A stretch of 64,000 bases of DNA. Source: Antedon mediterranea. Taxonomy: Eukaryota; Echinodermata; Crinoidea; Comatulida; Antedonidae. The notes under the pieces are model-generated. The model was not told the origin of the DNA. It did not search any database and saw nothing but the letters and a program-made list of their open reading frames with translations. Location: positions 12,818,288 to 12,882,287 of the forward strand of contig NC_092676.1 in the NCBI RefSeq assembly GCF_964355755.1, in the 5' to 3' direction. Every line of letters starts with the position of its first letter. Position 1 is the first letter of the stretch. The position numbers and the translations under genes are program-made. Below are positions 24,232 through 37,277 of the stretch, piece by piece.

Positions 24232-26040
24232 TTGTGCATTTCGAAAAAATTTGTTAACATAAAAAGACCAAAGTGTTTAGAATATCTCCAAATCGCATTT
24301 GGAGACGTTTTAGACCATTTTGTGTTTTTCGAAAAAACTTTTCACACAAAAACATCAAAGTGTACAAAATTGCTTCAAATCGCATTTGGAGACGTATTAG
24401 ACCATTTTGTGATTTTCGAAAAACTTTTCACACAAAAACATCAAAGTGTAGAAAATTGCTTCAAATCACATTTAGAGACGTTTTAGACCATTTTGTGCAT
24501 TTCGAAAAAATTTGTTAACATAAAAAGACCAAAGTGTTTAGAATATTTCCAAATCGCATTTGGAGACGTTTTAGACCATTTTGTGCATTTCGATGAAACT
24601 TGGTTACACAAAAACATCAAAGTGCTTAAAATCACATTTAAAACCGTTTTAGAGCGTTTTGAGCATTTCGATAAACTTTTCACACAAAAACATCAAAGTG
24701 CACAAAATAGCATTTAGAGATGTTTTAGACCATTTTGTGCATTTCGATAAAACTTTTCACACAAAAACATCAAATTGCACAAAAAAGCTTAATACCGTGT
24801 CTGAAATCGTTTTAAACCATTTTGAGCATGTCGATAAAACTTTTCACACAAAAACATCAAAGTGCACAGAATATCTTCAAATCGCATTTAGAGACGTTTT
24901 AGACCATTTTGTGCATTTCGAAAAAATTTGTTAACATAAAAAGACCAAAGTGTTTAGAATATCTCCAAATCGCATTTGGAGACGTTTTAGACCATTTTGT
25001 GCATTTCGATGAAACTTGGTTACACAAAAACATCAAAGTGCTTAAAATCACATTTGAAACCGTTTTAGAGAATTTTGAGCATTTCGATAAAACTTTTCAC
25101 ACAAAAACATCAAAGTGTACAAAATAGCTTCAAATCACATTTGAAACCGTTTTAGACCATTTTGAGCATTTCGATAAAACTTTTCACACAAAAACATCAA
25201 AGTGTACAAAATAGCTTCAAATCGCATTTGGAGACGTTTTAGACCATTTTGTGCATTTCGATGAAACTTGGTTACACAAAAACATCAAAGTGCTTAAAAT
25301 CACATTTGAAATCGTTTTAGACCATTTTGAGCATTTCGATAAAACTTTTCACACAAAAAAATCAAAGTGCACAAAATAGCTTCAAATCGCATTTGGAGAC
25401 GTTTTAGACTATTTTGTGCATTTCGAAAAAATTTGTTAACATAAAAAGACCAAAGTGTTTAGAATATCTCCAAATCGCATTTGGAGACGTTTTAAACCAT
25501 TTTGTGCATTTCGATGGAACTTGGTTACACAAAAACATCAAAGTGCTTAAAATCACATTTGAAACCGTTTTAGAGCATTTTTAGCATTTCGATAATACTT
25601 TTCACACAAAAACATCAAAGTGTACAAAATAGCTTCAAATCGCATTTGGAGACGTTTTAGACCATTTTGTGCATTTCGATGAAACTTGGTTACACAAAAA
25701 CATCAAAGTGCTTAAAATCACATTTGAAATCGTTTTAGACCATTTTGAGCATTTCGATAAAACTTTTCACACAAAAAAATCAAAGTGCACAAAATAGCTT
25801 CAAATCGCATTTGGAGACGTTTTAGACTATTTTGTGCATTTCGAAAAAATTTGTTAACATAAAAAGACCAAAGTGTTTAGAAAATCTCCAAATCGCATTT
25901 GGAGACGTTTTAAACCATTTTGTGCATTTCGATGGAACTTGGTTACACAAAAACATCAAAGTGCTTAAAATCACATTTAAAACCGTTTTAGAGCATTTTG
26001 AGCATTTCGATCAAACTTTTCACACAAAAACATCAAAGTG
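24232..26040 (+). repeat. Module A segment in the mosaic region
   Basis: 24,232-25,44x matches 1,540-2,75x at a spacing of 22,692 bp, including GTGATTTTCGAAAAAC near 24,410 and the shortened monomer near 24,712. 25,44x-25,83x adds an extra set of class a, b and c monomers; the GATGGAACTTGG segment occurs at about 25,512 and again at about 25,932. 25,832 onward matches 48,898 onward. Confidence 0.75.
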
Positions 26041-29000
26041 TACAAAATAACTTCAAATCGCATTTAGAGACGTTTTAGACCATTTTGTGCATTTTGGTAA
26101 AACTTTTCACACAAAAACATCAAATTGCACAAAATAGCTTAATATCGTGTTTGAAAACGTTTTAAACCATTTTGAGCATGTCGATAAAACTTTTCACATA
26201 AAAATATCAAAGTGCACAGAATAGCTTCAAATCGCATTTGGAGACGTTTTAGACCATTTTGTGCATTTTGGTAAAACTTTTCACACAAAAACATCAAATT
26301 GCACAAAATAGCTTAATATCGTGTTTGAAAACGTTTTAAACCATTTTGAGCATGTCGATAAAACTTTTCACTCAAAAATATCAAAGTGCACAGAATATCT
26401 TCAAATCGCATTTAGAGACGTTTTAGACCATTTTGTGCATTTTGAAAAAATTTGTTAACATAAAAAGTCCAAAGTGTTTAGAATATCTCCAAATCGCATT
26501 TTGAGACGTTTTAGACCATTTTGTGTTTTTCGAAAAAACTTTTCACACAAAAACATCAAAGTGTACAAAATTGCTTCAAATCGCATTTGGAGACGTTTTA
26601 GACCATTTTGTGCGTTTCGATGAATCTTTGTTACACAAAAACATCAAAGTGCTTAAAATCACATTTAAAACCGTTTTAGTGCATTTTGAGCATTTCGATA
26701 AAACTTTTCACACAAAAACATCAAAGTGCACAAAATAGCTTCAAATCGCATTTAGAGATGTTTTAGACCATTTTGTGCGTTTCGATAAAACTTTTCACAC
26801 AAAAACATCAAATTGCACAAAATAGCTTAATATCGTGTTTGAAAACGTTTTAGACCATTTTGAGCATGTCGATAAAACTTTTCACACAAAAACATAAAAG
26901 TGCACAAAATAGCTTCAAATCGCATTTAGAGATGTTTTAGACCATTTTGTGCGTTTCGATAAAACTTTTCACACAAAAACATCAAATTGCACAAAATAGC
27001 TTAATATCGTGTTTGAAAACGTTTTAGACCATTTTGAGCATGTCGATAAAACTTTTCACACAAAAACATAAAAGTGCACAGAATAGCTTCCAATCGCATT
27101 TGGAGACGTTTTAGACCATTTTGTGCATTTCGAAAAAACTTTTTAACATAAAAACACCAAAGTGCTTAGAATAGCTTCAAATCGCATTTGGAGACGTTTT
27201 AGACCATTTTGTGCATTTCGATGAAACTTGGTTACACAAAAACATCAAAGTGCTTAAAATCACATTTGAAACCGTTATAGAGCATTTTTAGCATTTCGAT
27301 AAAACTTTTCACACAAAAACATCAAAGTGTACAAAATAGCTTCAAATCACATTTGAAACCGTTTTAGACCATTTTGAGCATTTCGATAAAACTTTTCACA
27401 CAAAAACATCAAAGTGTACAGAATAGCTTCAAATCGCATTTGGAGACGTTTTAGACCATTTTGTGCATTTCGATGAAACTTGGTTACACAAAAACATCAA
27501 AGTGGTTAAAATCACATTTGAAACCGTTTTAGAGCATTTTTAACATTTCGATAATACTTTTCACACAAAAACATCAAAGTGTACAAAATAGCTTCAAATC
27601 ACATTTGAAACCGTTTTAGACCATATTGAGCATTTCGATAAAACTTTTCACACAAAAACATCAAAGTGTACAAAATAGCTTCAAATCGCATTTGGAGACG
27701 TTTTAGACCATTTTGTGCATTTCGATGAAACTTGGTTACACAAAAACATCAAAGTGCTTAAAATCACATTTGAAAGCGTTTTAGAGCATTTTTAGCATTT
27801 CGATAATACTTTTAACACAAAAACATCAAAGTGCACAAAATAGCTTCAAATCGCATTTAGAGATGTTTTAGACCATTTTGTGCATTTCGATAAAACTTTT
27901 CACACAAAAACATCAAATTGCACAAAATAGCTTAATACCGTGTTTGAAATCATTTTAAACCATTTTGAGCATGTCGATAAAACTTTTCACACAAAAACAT
28001 CAAAGTGTTTAGAATATCTCCAAATCGCATTTGGAGACGTTTTAGACCATTTTGTGCATTTCGATGAAACTTGGTTACACAAAAACATCAAAGTGCTTAA
28101 AATCACATTTGAAACCGTTTTAGAGCATTTTGAGCATTTCGATAAAACTTTTCAAACAAAAACATCAAAGTGTACAAAATAGCTTCAAATCACATTTGAA
28201 ACCGTTTTAGACCATTTTGAGCATTTCGATAAAACTTTTCACACAAAAACATCAAAGTGTACAAAATAGCTTCAAATCGCATTTGGAGACGTTTTAGACC
28301 ATTTTGTGCATTTCGATGAAACTTGGTTACACAAAAACATCAAAGTGCTTAAAATCACATTTGAAACCGTTTTAGAGCATTTTTAGCATTTCGATAATAC
28401 TTTTCACACAAAACATCAAAGTGTACAAAATAGCTTCAAATCGCATTTGGAGACGTTTTAGACCATTTTGTGCATTTCGATGAAACTTGGTTACACAAAA
28501 ACATCAAAGTGCTTAAAATCACATTTGAAACCGTTTTAGACCATTTTGAGCATTTCGATAAAACTTTTCACACAAAAAAATCAAAGTGCACAAAATAGCT
28601 TCAAATCGCATTTGGGGACGTTTTAGACTATTTTGTGCATTTCGAAAAAAATTGTTAACATAAAAAGACCAAAGTGTTTAGAATATCTCCAAATCGCATT
28701 TGGAGACGTTTTAAACCATTTTGTGCATTTCGATGGAACTTGGTTACACAAAAACATCAAAGTGCTTAAAATCACATTTAAAACCGTTTTAGAGCATTTT
28801 TAGCATTTCGATAAAACTTTTCACACAAAAACATCAAAGTGTACAAAATAGCTTCAAATCGCATTTAGAGAGGTTTTAGACAATTTTGTGCATTTCGATA
28901 AAACTTTTCACACAAAAACATCAAAGTGTACAAAATAGCTTCAAATTGCATTTAGAGACGTTTTAGACCATTTTGTGCATTTCGATAAAACTTTTCACAC

Positions 29001-29579
29001 AAAAACATCAAATTGCACAAAATCGTTTTAAACCATTTTAAATCGTTTTAAACCATTTTGAGCATGTCGATAAAACTTTTCACAAAAAACATCAAAGTGC
29101 ACAGAATAGCTTCAAATTGCATTTGGAGACGTTTTAGAGCATTTTGTGCATTTCGATAAAATGTGTTAACATAAAAAGACCAAAGTGTTTAGAATATCTT
29201 CAAATCACATTTGGAGACGTTTTAGACCATTTTTTGCATTTCGATGAAACTTGGTTACACAAAAACATCAAAGTGCTTAAAATCACATTTGAAACCGTTT
29301 TAGAGCATTTTGAGCATTTCGATAAAACTTTTCACACAAAAACATCAAAGTGTACAAAATAGCTTCAAATCGCATTTAGAGACGTTTTAGACCATTTTTT
29401 GCATTTCGATGAAACTTGGTTACACAAAAACATAAAAGTGCTTAAAATCACATTTAAAACCGTTTTAGAGCATTTTTAGCATTTCGATAAAACTTTTCAC
29501 ACAAAAACATCAAAGTGTACAAAATAGCTTCAAATCGCATTTAGAGAGGTTTTAGACAATTTTGTGCATTTCGATAAAA
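26041..29579 (+). repeat. Module B, copy 2, with 426-bp loss
   Basis: Follows 2,931-3,49x at a spacing of 23,110 bp, then 3,92x-6,87x at 22,684 bp. The 426-bp difference equals four 87-bp plus one 78-bp monomer. The join lies in GGAGACGTTTTAGACC before GTGCGTTTCGATGAATC (about 26,590-26,615), so it falls at the same monomer position on both sides. It ends near 29,579, where TCGATAAAAATTTTCAC switches to module D. Confidence 0.8.
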
Positions 29580-30783
29580 ATTTTCACAAAAAAACATCAA
29601 AGTGCACAGAATAGCTTCAAATCGCATTTGGAGACGTTTTAAACCATTTTGTGCATTTTGATAAAACTTTTCACATAAAAACAACAAAGTGTACAAAATA
29701 GCTTCAAATCGCATTTGGAGACGTTTTAGACCATTTTGTGCATTTCGATGAAACTTGGTTACACAAAAACATCAAAGTGCTTAAAATCACATTTGAAACC
29801 GTTTTAGAGCATTTTGAGCATTTCGATAAAACTTTTCACACAAAAACATCAAAGTGTACAAAATAGCTTCAAATCACATTTGAAACCGTTTTAGACCATA
29901 TTGAGCATTTCGATAAAACTTTTCACACAAAAACATCAAAGTGTACAAAATAGCTTCAAATCGCATTTGGAGACGTTTTAGACCATTTTGTGTATTTCGA
30001 TGAAACTTGGTTACACAAAAACATCAAAGTGCTTAAAATCACATTTGAAAGCGTTTTAGAGCATTTTTAGCATTTCGATAATACTTTTCACACAAAAACA
30101 TCAAAGTGTACAAAATAGCTTCAAATCGCATTTGGAGACGTTTTAGACCATTTTGTGCATTTCGATGAAACTTGGTTACACAAAAACATCAAAGTGCTTA
30201 AAATCACATTTAAAACAGTTTTAGAGCATTTTGAGCATTTCGATAAAACTTTTCACACAAAAACATCAAAGTGTACAAAATAGCTTCAAATCGCATTTAG
30301 AGACGTTTTAGACCATTTTGTGCATTTCGAAAAAATTTGTTAACATAAAAAGACCAAAGTGTTTAGAATATCTCCAAATCGCATTTGGAGACGTTTTAGA
30401 CCATTTTGTGCATTTCAATGAAACTTGGTTACACAAAAACATCAAAGTGCTTAAAATCACATTTGAAACCGTTTTAGAGCATTTTTAGCATTTCGATAAT
30501 ACTTTTCACACAAAAACATCAAAGTGTACAAAATAGCTTCAAATCGCATTTAGAGAGGTTTTAGACCATTTTGTGCATTTCGATAAAACTTTTCACACAA
30601 AAACATCAAAGTGTACAAAATAGCTTCAAATCGCATTTAGAGACGTTTTAGACCATTTTGTGCATTTCGATAAAACTTTTCACACAAAAACATCAAATTG
30701 CACAAAATAGCTTAATACCGTGTTTGAAATCGTTTTAAACCATTTTGAGCATGTCGATAAAACTTTTCACAAAAAAACATCAA
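29580..30783 (+). repeat. Module D segment, shortened
   Basis: Starts in a monomer that fuses a B-type left part to the CACAAAAAAACATC form of D (compare 15,610). It then follows 15,63x-16,9xx, but with the class a monomer intact at 29,750 and with 261 bp (three 87-bp monomers) missing near 30,300 compared with 16,31x-16,57x. Confidence 0.72.
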
Positions 30784-33700
30784 AGTGCACAGAATAGCTT
30801 CAAATCGCATTTGGAGACGTTTTAAACCATTTTGAGCATTTCGATAAAACTTTTCACACAAAAACATCAAAGTGTACAAAATAGCTTCAAATCGCATTTA
30901 GAGAGGTTTTAGACCATTTTGTGCATTTCGATAAAACTTTTCACACAAAAACATCAAAATGCACAAAATAGCTTAATATCGTGTTTGAAAACGTTTTAAA
31001 CCATTTTGAGCATGTCGATAAAACTTTTCACACAAAAATATCAAAGCGCACAGAATATCTTCAAATCGCATTTAGAGACGTTTTAGACCATTTTGTGCAT
31101 TTCGAAAAAATTTGTTAACATAAAAAGACCAAAGTGTTTAGAATATCTCCAAATCGCATTTGGAGACGTTTTAGACCATTTTGTGCATTTCGATGAAACT
31201 TGATTACACAAAAACATCAAAGTGCTTAAAATCACATTTAAAACCGTTTTAGAGCGTTTTGAGCATTTCGATAAACTTTTCACACAAAAACATCAAAGTG
31301 CACAAAATAGCTTCAAATCGCATTTAGAGATGTTTTAGACCATTTTGTGCATTTCGATAAAACTTTTCACACAAAAACATCAAATTGCACAAAAAAGCTT
31401 AATACCGTGTTTGAAATCGTTTTAAACCAATTTGAGCATGTCGAAAAAACTTTTCACACAAAAACATCAAAGTGCACAGAATATCTTCAAATCGCATTTA
31501 GAGACGTTTTAGACCATTTTGTGCATTTCGAAAAAATTTGTTAACATAAAAAGACCAAAGTGTTTAGAATATCTCCAAATCGCATTTGGAGACGTTTTAG
31601 ACCATTTTGTGCATTTCGATGAAACTTGGTTACACAAAAACATCAAAGTGCTTAAAATCACATTTGAAACCGTTTTAGAGCATTTTGAGCATTTCGATAA
31701 AACTTTTCACACAAAAACATCAAAGTGTACAAAATAGCTTCAAATCGCATTTGGAGACGTTTTAGACCATTTTGTGCATTTCGATGAAACTTGGTTACAC
31801 AAAAACATCAAAGTGCTTAAAATCACATTTGAAATCGTTTTAGACCATTTTGAGCATTTCGATAAAACTTTTCACACAAAAAAATCAAAGTGCACAAAAT
31901 AGCTTCAAATCGCATTTGGAGACGTTTTAGACTATTTTGTGCATTTCGAAAAAATTTGTTAACATAAAAAGACCAAAGTGTTTAGAATATCTCCAAATCG
32001 CATTTGGAGACGTTTTAAATCATTTTGTGCATTTCGATGGAACTTGGTTACACAAAAACATCAAAGTGCTTAAAATCACATTTAAAACCGTTTTAGAGCA
32101 TTTTGAGCATTTCGATAAAACTTTTCACACAAAAACATCAAATTGCACAAAATAGCTTAATATCGTGTTTGAAAACGTTTTAAACCATTTTGAGCATGTC
32201 GATAAAACTTTTCACATAAAAATATCAAAGTGCACAGAATAGCTTCAAATCGCATTTGGAGACGTTTTAGACCATTTTGAGCATTTCGATAAAACTTTTC
32301 ACACAAAAACATCAAAGTGTACAAAATAGCTTCAAATCGCATTTAGAGAGGTTTTAGACCATTTTGTGCATTTCGATAAAACTTTTCACACAAAAACATC
32401 AAATTGCACAAAATAGCTTAATATCGTGTTTGAAAACGTTTTAAACCATTTTGAGCATGTCGATAAAACTTTTCACACAAAAATATCAAAGCGCACAGAA
32501 TATCTTCAAATCGCATTTAGAGACGTTTTAGACCATTTTGTGCATTTCGAAAAAATTTGTTAACATAAAAAGACCAAAGTGTTTAGAATATCTCCAAATC
32601 GCATTTGGAGACGTTTTAGACCATTTTGTGCATTTCGATGAAACTTGATTACACAAAAACATCAAAGTGCTTAAAATCACATTTAAAACCGTTTTAGAGC
32701 GTTTTGAGCATTTCGATAAACTTTTCACACAAAAACATCAAAGTGCACAAAATAGCTTCAAATCGCATTTAGAGATGTTTTAGACCATTTTGTGCATTTC
32801 GATAAAACTTTTCACACAAAAACATCAAATTGCACAAAAAAGCTTAATACCGTGTTTGAAATCGTTTTAAACCAATTTGAGCATGTCGAAAAAACTTTTC
32901 ACACAAAAACATCAAAGTGCACAGAATATCTTCAAATCGCATTTAGAGACGTTTTAGACCATTTTGTGCATTTCGAAAAAATTTGTTAACATAAAAAGAC
33001 CAAAGTGTTTAGAATATCTCCAAATCGCATTTGGAGACGTTTTAGACCATTTTGTGCATTTCGATGAAACTTGGTTACACAAAAACATCAAAGTGCTTAA
33101 AATCACATTTGAAACCGTTTTAGAGCATTTTGAGCATTTCGATAAAACTTTTCACACAAAAACATCAAAGTGTACAAAATAGCTTCAAATCACATTTGAA
33201 ACCGTTTTAGACCATTTTGAGCATTTCGATAAAACTTTTCACACAAAAACATCAAAGTGTACAAAATTGCTTCAAATCGCATTTGGAGACGTTTTAGACC
33301 ATTTTGTGCATTTCGATGAAACTTGGTTACACAAAAACATCAAAGTGCTTAAAATCACATTTGAAACCGTTTTAGAGCATTTTTAGCATTTCGATAATAC
33401 TTTTCACACAAAAACATCAAAGTGTACAAAATAGCTTCAAATCGCATTTGGAGACGTTTTAGACCATTTTGTGCATTTCGATGAAACTTGGTTACACAAA
33501 AACATCAAAGTGCTTAAAATCACATTTGAAATCGTTTTAGACCATTTTGAGCATTTCGATAAAACTTTTCACACAAAAAAATCAAAGTGCACAAAATAGC
33601 TTCAAATCGCATTTGGAGACGTTTTAGACTATTTTGTGCATTTCGAAAAAATTTGTTAACATAAAAAGACCAAAGTGTTTAGAATATCTCCAAATCGCAT

Positions 33701-33925
33701 TTGGAGACGTTTTAAATCATTTTGTGCATTTCGATGGAACTTGGTTACACAAAAACATCAAAGTGCTTAAAATCACATTTAAAACCGTTTTAGAGCATTT
33801 TGAGCATTTCGATAAAACTTTTCACACAAAAACATCAAATTGCACAAAATAGCTTAATATCGTGTTTGAAAACGTTTTAAACCATTTTGAGCATGTCGAT
33901 AAAACTTTTCACATAAAAATATCAA
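30784..33925 (+). repeat. 1445-bp tandem duplication, second copy expanded
   Basis: Units of about 30,784-32,228 and 32,229-33,925. Landmarks step by 1445 bp (30,712/32,157, 31,083/32,528, 31,347/32,792, 31,519/32,964) and then by 1697 bp (31,937/33,634). The extra 252 bp in the second unit equals 87+87+78 bp and lies between about 33,183 and 33,435. Both units share CCAATTTGAGCATGTCGAAA and the GATGAAACTTGATTAC variant. Confidence 0.82.
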
Positions 33926-36900
33926 AGTGCACAGAATAGCTTCAAATCGCATTTGGAGACGTTTTAGACCATTTTGTGCATTTTGGTAAAACTTTTCACA
34001 CAAAAACATCAAATTGCACAAAATAGCTAAATATCGTGTTTGAAAACGTTTTAAACCATTTTGAGCATGTCGATAAAACTTTTCACTCAAAAATATCAAA
34101 GTGCACAGAATATCTTCAAATCGCATTTAGAGACGTTTTAGACCATTTTGTGCATTTTGAAAAAATTTGTTAACATAAAAAGACCAAAGTGTTTAGAATA
34201 TCTCCAAATCGCATTTGGAGACGTTTTAGACCATTTTGTGTTTTTCGAAAAAACTTTTCACACAAAAACATCAAAGTGTACAAAATTGCTTCAAATCGCA
34301 TTTGGAGACGTTTTAGACCATTTTGTGCATTTTGGTAAAACTTTTCACACAAAAACATCAAAATTCACAAAATAGCTTAATATCGTGTTTGAAAACGTTT
34401 TAAACCATTTTGAGCATGTCGATAAAACTTTTCACTCAAAAATATCAAAGTGCACAGAATATCTTCAAATCGCATTTAGAGACGTTTTAGACCATTTTGT
34501 GCATTTCGAAAAAAATTGTTAACATAAAAAGACCAAAGTGTTTAGAATATCTCCAAATCGCATTTGGAGACGTTTTAGACCATTTTGCGCATTTCGATGA
34601 AACTTGGTTACACAAAAACATCAAAGTGCTTAAAATCACATTTAAAACCGTTTTAGAGCGTTTTGAGCATTTCGATAAACTTTTCAAACAAAAACATCAA
34701 AGTGTACAAAATAGCTTCAAATCGTATTTGGAGACGTTTTAGACCATTTTGTGCGTTTCGATGAATCTTGGTTACACAAAAACATCAAAGTGCTTAAAAT
34801 CACATTTAAAACCGTTTTAGTGCATTTTGAGCATTTCGATAAAACTTTTCACACAAAAACATCAAAGTGCACAAAATAGCTTCAAATCGCATTTAGAGAT
34901 GTTTTAGACCATTTTGTGCGTTTCGATAAAACTTTTCACACAAAAACATCAAATTGCACAAAATAGCTTAATATCGTGTTTGAAAACGTTTTAGACCATT
35001 TTGAGCATGTCGATAAAACTTTTCACACAAAAACATAAAAGTGCACAAAATAGCTTCAAATCGCATTTAGAGATGTTTTAGACCATTTTGTGCGTTTCGA
35101 TAAAACTTTTCACACAAAAACATCAAATTGCACAAAATAGCTTAATATCGTGTTTGAAAACGTTTTAGACCATTTTGAGCATGTCGATAAAACTTTTCAC
35201 ACAAAAACATAAAAGTGCACAGAATAGCTTCAAATCGCATTTGGAGACGTTTTAGACCATTTTGTGCATTTCGAAAAAACTTTTTAACATAAAAACACCA
35301 AAGTGCTTAGAATAGCTTCAAATCGCATTTGGAGACGTTTTAGACCATTTTGTGCATTTCGATGAAACTTGGTTACACAAAAACATCAAAGTGCTTAAAA
35401 TCACATTTGAAACCGTTATAGAGCATTTTTAGCATTTCGATAAAACTTTTCACACAAAAACATCAAAGTGTACAAAATAGCTTCAAATCACATTTGAAAC
35501 CGTTTTAGACCATTTTGAGCATTTCGATAAAACTTTTCACACAAAAACATCAAAGTGTACAGAATAGCTTCAAATCGCATTTGGAGACGTTTTAGACCAT
35601 TTTGTGCATTTCGATGAAACTTGGTTACACAAAAACATCAAAGTGCTTAAAATCACATTTGAAACCGTTTTAGAGCATTTTTAACATTTCGATAATACTT
35701 TTCACACAAAAACATCAAAGTGTACAAAATAGCTTCAAATCACATTTGAAACCGTTTTAGACCATATTGAGCATTTCGATAAAACTTTTCACACAAAAAC
35801 ATCAAAGTGTACAAAATAGCTTCAAATCGCATTTGGAGACGTTTTAGACCATTTTGTGCATTTCGATGAAACTTGGTTACACAAAAACATCAAAGTGCTT
35901 AAAATCACATTTGAAAGCGTTTTAGAGCATTTTTAGCATTTCGATAATACTTTTCACACAAAAACATCAAAGTGCACAAAATAGCTTCAAATCGCATTTA
36001 GAGATGTTTTAGACCATTTTGTGCATTTCGATAAAACTTTTCACACAAAAACATCAAATTGCACAAAATAGCTTAATACCGTGTTTGAAATCATTTTAAA
36101 CCATTTTGAGCATGTCGATAAAACTTTTCACACAAAAACATCAAAGTTTTTAGAATATCTCCAAATCGCATTTGGAGACGTTTTAGACCATTTTGTGCAT
36201 TTCGATGAAACTTGGTTACACAAAAACATCAAAGTGCTTAAAATCACATTTGAAACCGTTTTAGAGCATTTTGAGCATTTCGATAAAACTTTTCAAACAA
36301 AAACATCAAAGTGTACAAAATAGCTTCAAATCACATTTGAAACCGTTTTAGACCATTTTGAGCATTTCGATAAAACTTTTCACACAAAAACATCAAAGTG
36401 TACAAAATAGCTTCAAATCGCATTTGGAGACGTTTTAGACCATTTTGTGCATTTCGATGAAACTTGGTTACACAAAAACATCAAAGTGCTTAAAATCACA
36501 TTTGAAACCGTTTTAGACCATTTTTAGCATTTCGATAATACTTTTCACACAAAACATCAAAGTGTACAAAATAGCTTCAAATCGCATTTGGAGACGTTTT
36601 AGACCATTTTGTGCATTTCGATGAAACTTGGTTACACAAAAACATCAAAGTGCTTAAAATCACATTTGAAACCGTTTTAGACCATTTTGAGCATTTCGAT
36701 AAAACTTTTCACACAAAAAAATCAAAGTGCACAAAATAGCTTCAAATCGCATTTGGGGACGTTTTAGACTATTTTGTGCATTTCGAAAAAAATTGTTAAC
36801 ATAAAAAGACCAAAGTGTTTAGAATATCTCCAAATCGCATTTGGAGACGTTTTAAACCATTTTGTGCATTTCGATGGAACTTGGTTACACAAAAACATCA

Positions 36901-37274
36901 AAGTGCTTAAAATCACATTTAAAACCGTTTTAGAGCATTTTTAGCATTTCGATAAAACTTTTCACACAAAAACATCAAAGTGTACAAAATAGCTTCAAAT
37001 CGCATTTAGAGAGGTTTTAGACAATTTTGTGCATTTCGATAAAACTTTTCACACAAAAACATCAAAGTGTACAAAATAGCTTCAAATTGCATTTAGAGAC
37101 GTTTTAGACCATTTTGTGAATTTCGATAAAACTTTTCACACAAAAACATCAAATTGCACAAAATCGTTTTAAACCATTTTAAATCGTTTTAAACCATTTT
37201 GAGCATGTCGATAAAACTTTTCACAAAAAACATCAAAGTGCACAGAATAGCTTCAAATTGCATTTGGAGACGTT
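33855..37274 (+). repeat. Module B, copy 3
   Basis: Follows 3,030-6,449 at a constant spacing of 30,825 bp with few substitutions: 34,148/3,323, 34,497/3,672, 36,081/5,256 and 37,161/6,336. Near-identity over 3.4 kb without length change suggests a recent copy or strong homogenisation. It ends abruptly at the junction at 37,272. Confidence 0.85.
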
Positions 37275-37277
37275 GTT
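37272..37277 (+). other. Module B to class d junction with GTT insertion
   Basis: GACG-TTTTAGACC becomes GACGTTGTTTTAGACC, a 3-bp gain. Left of this point the sequence follows the 6,4xx segment; right of it it follows 31,33x. It is one of the few joins in the array that is not a clean in-register swap between monomers. Confidence 0.8.
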
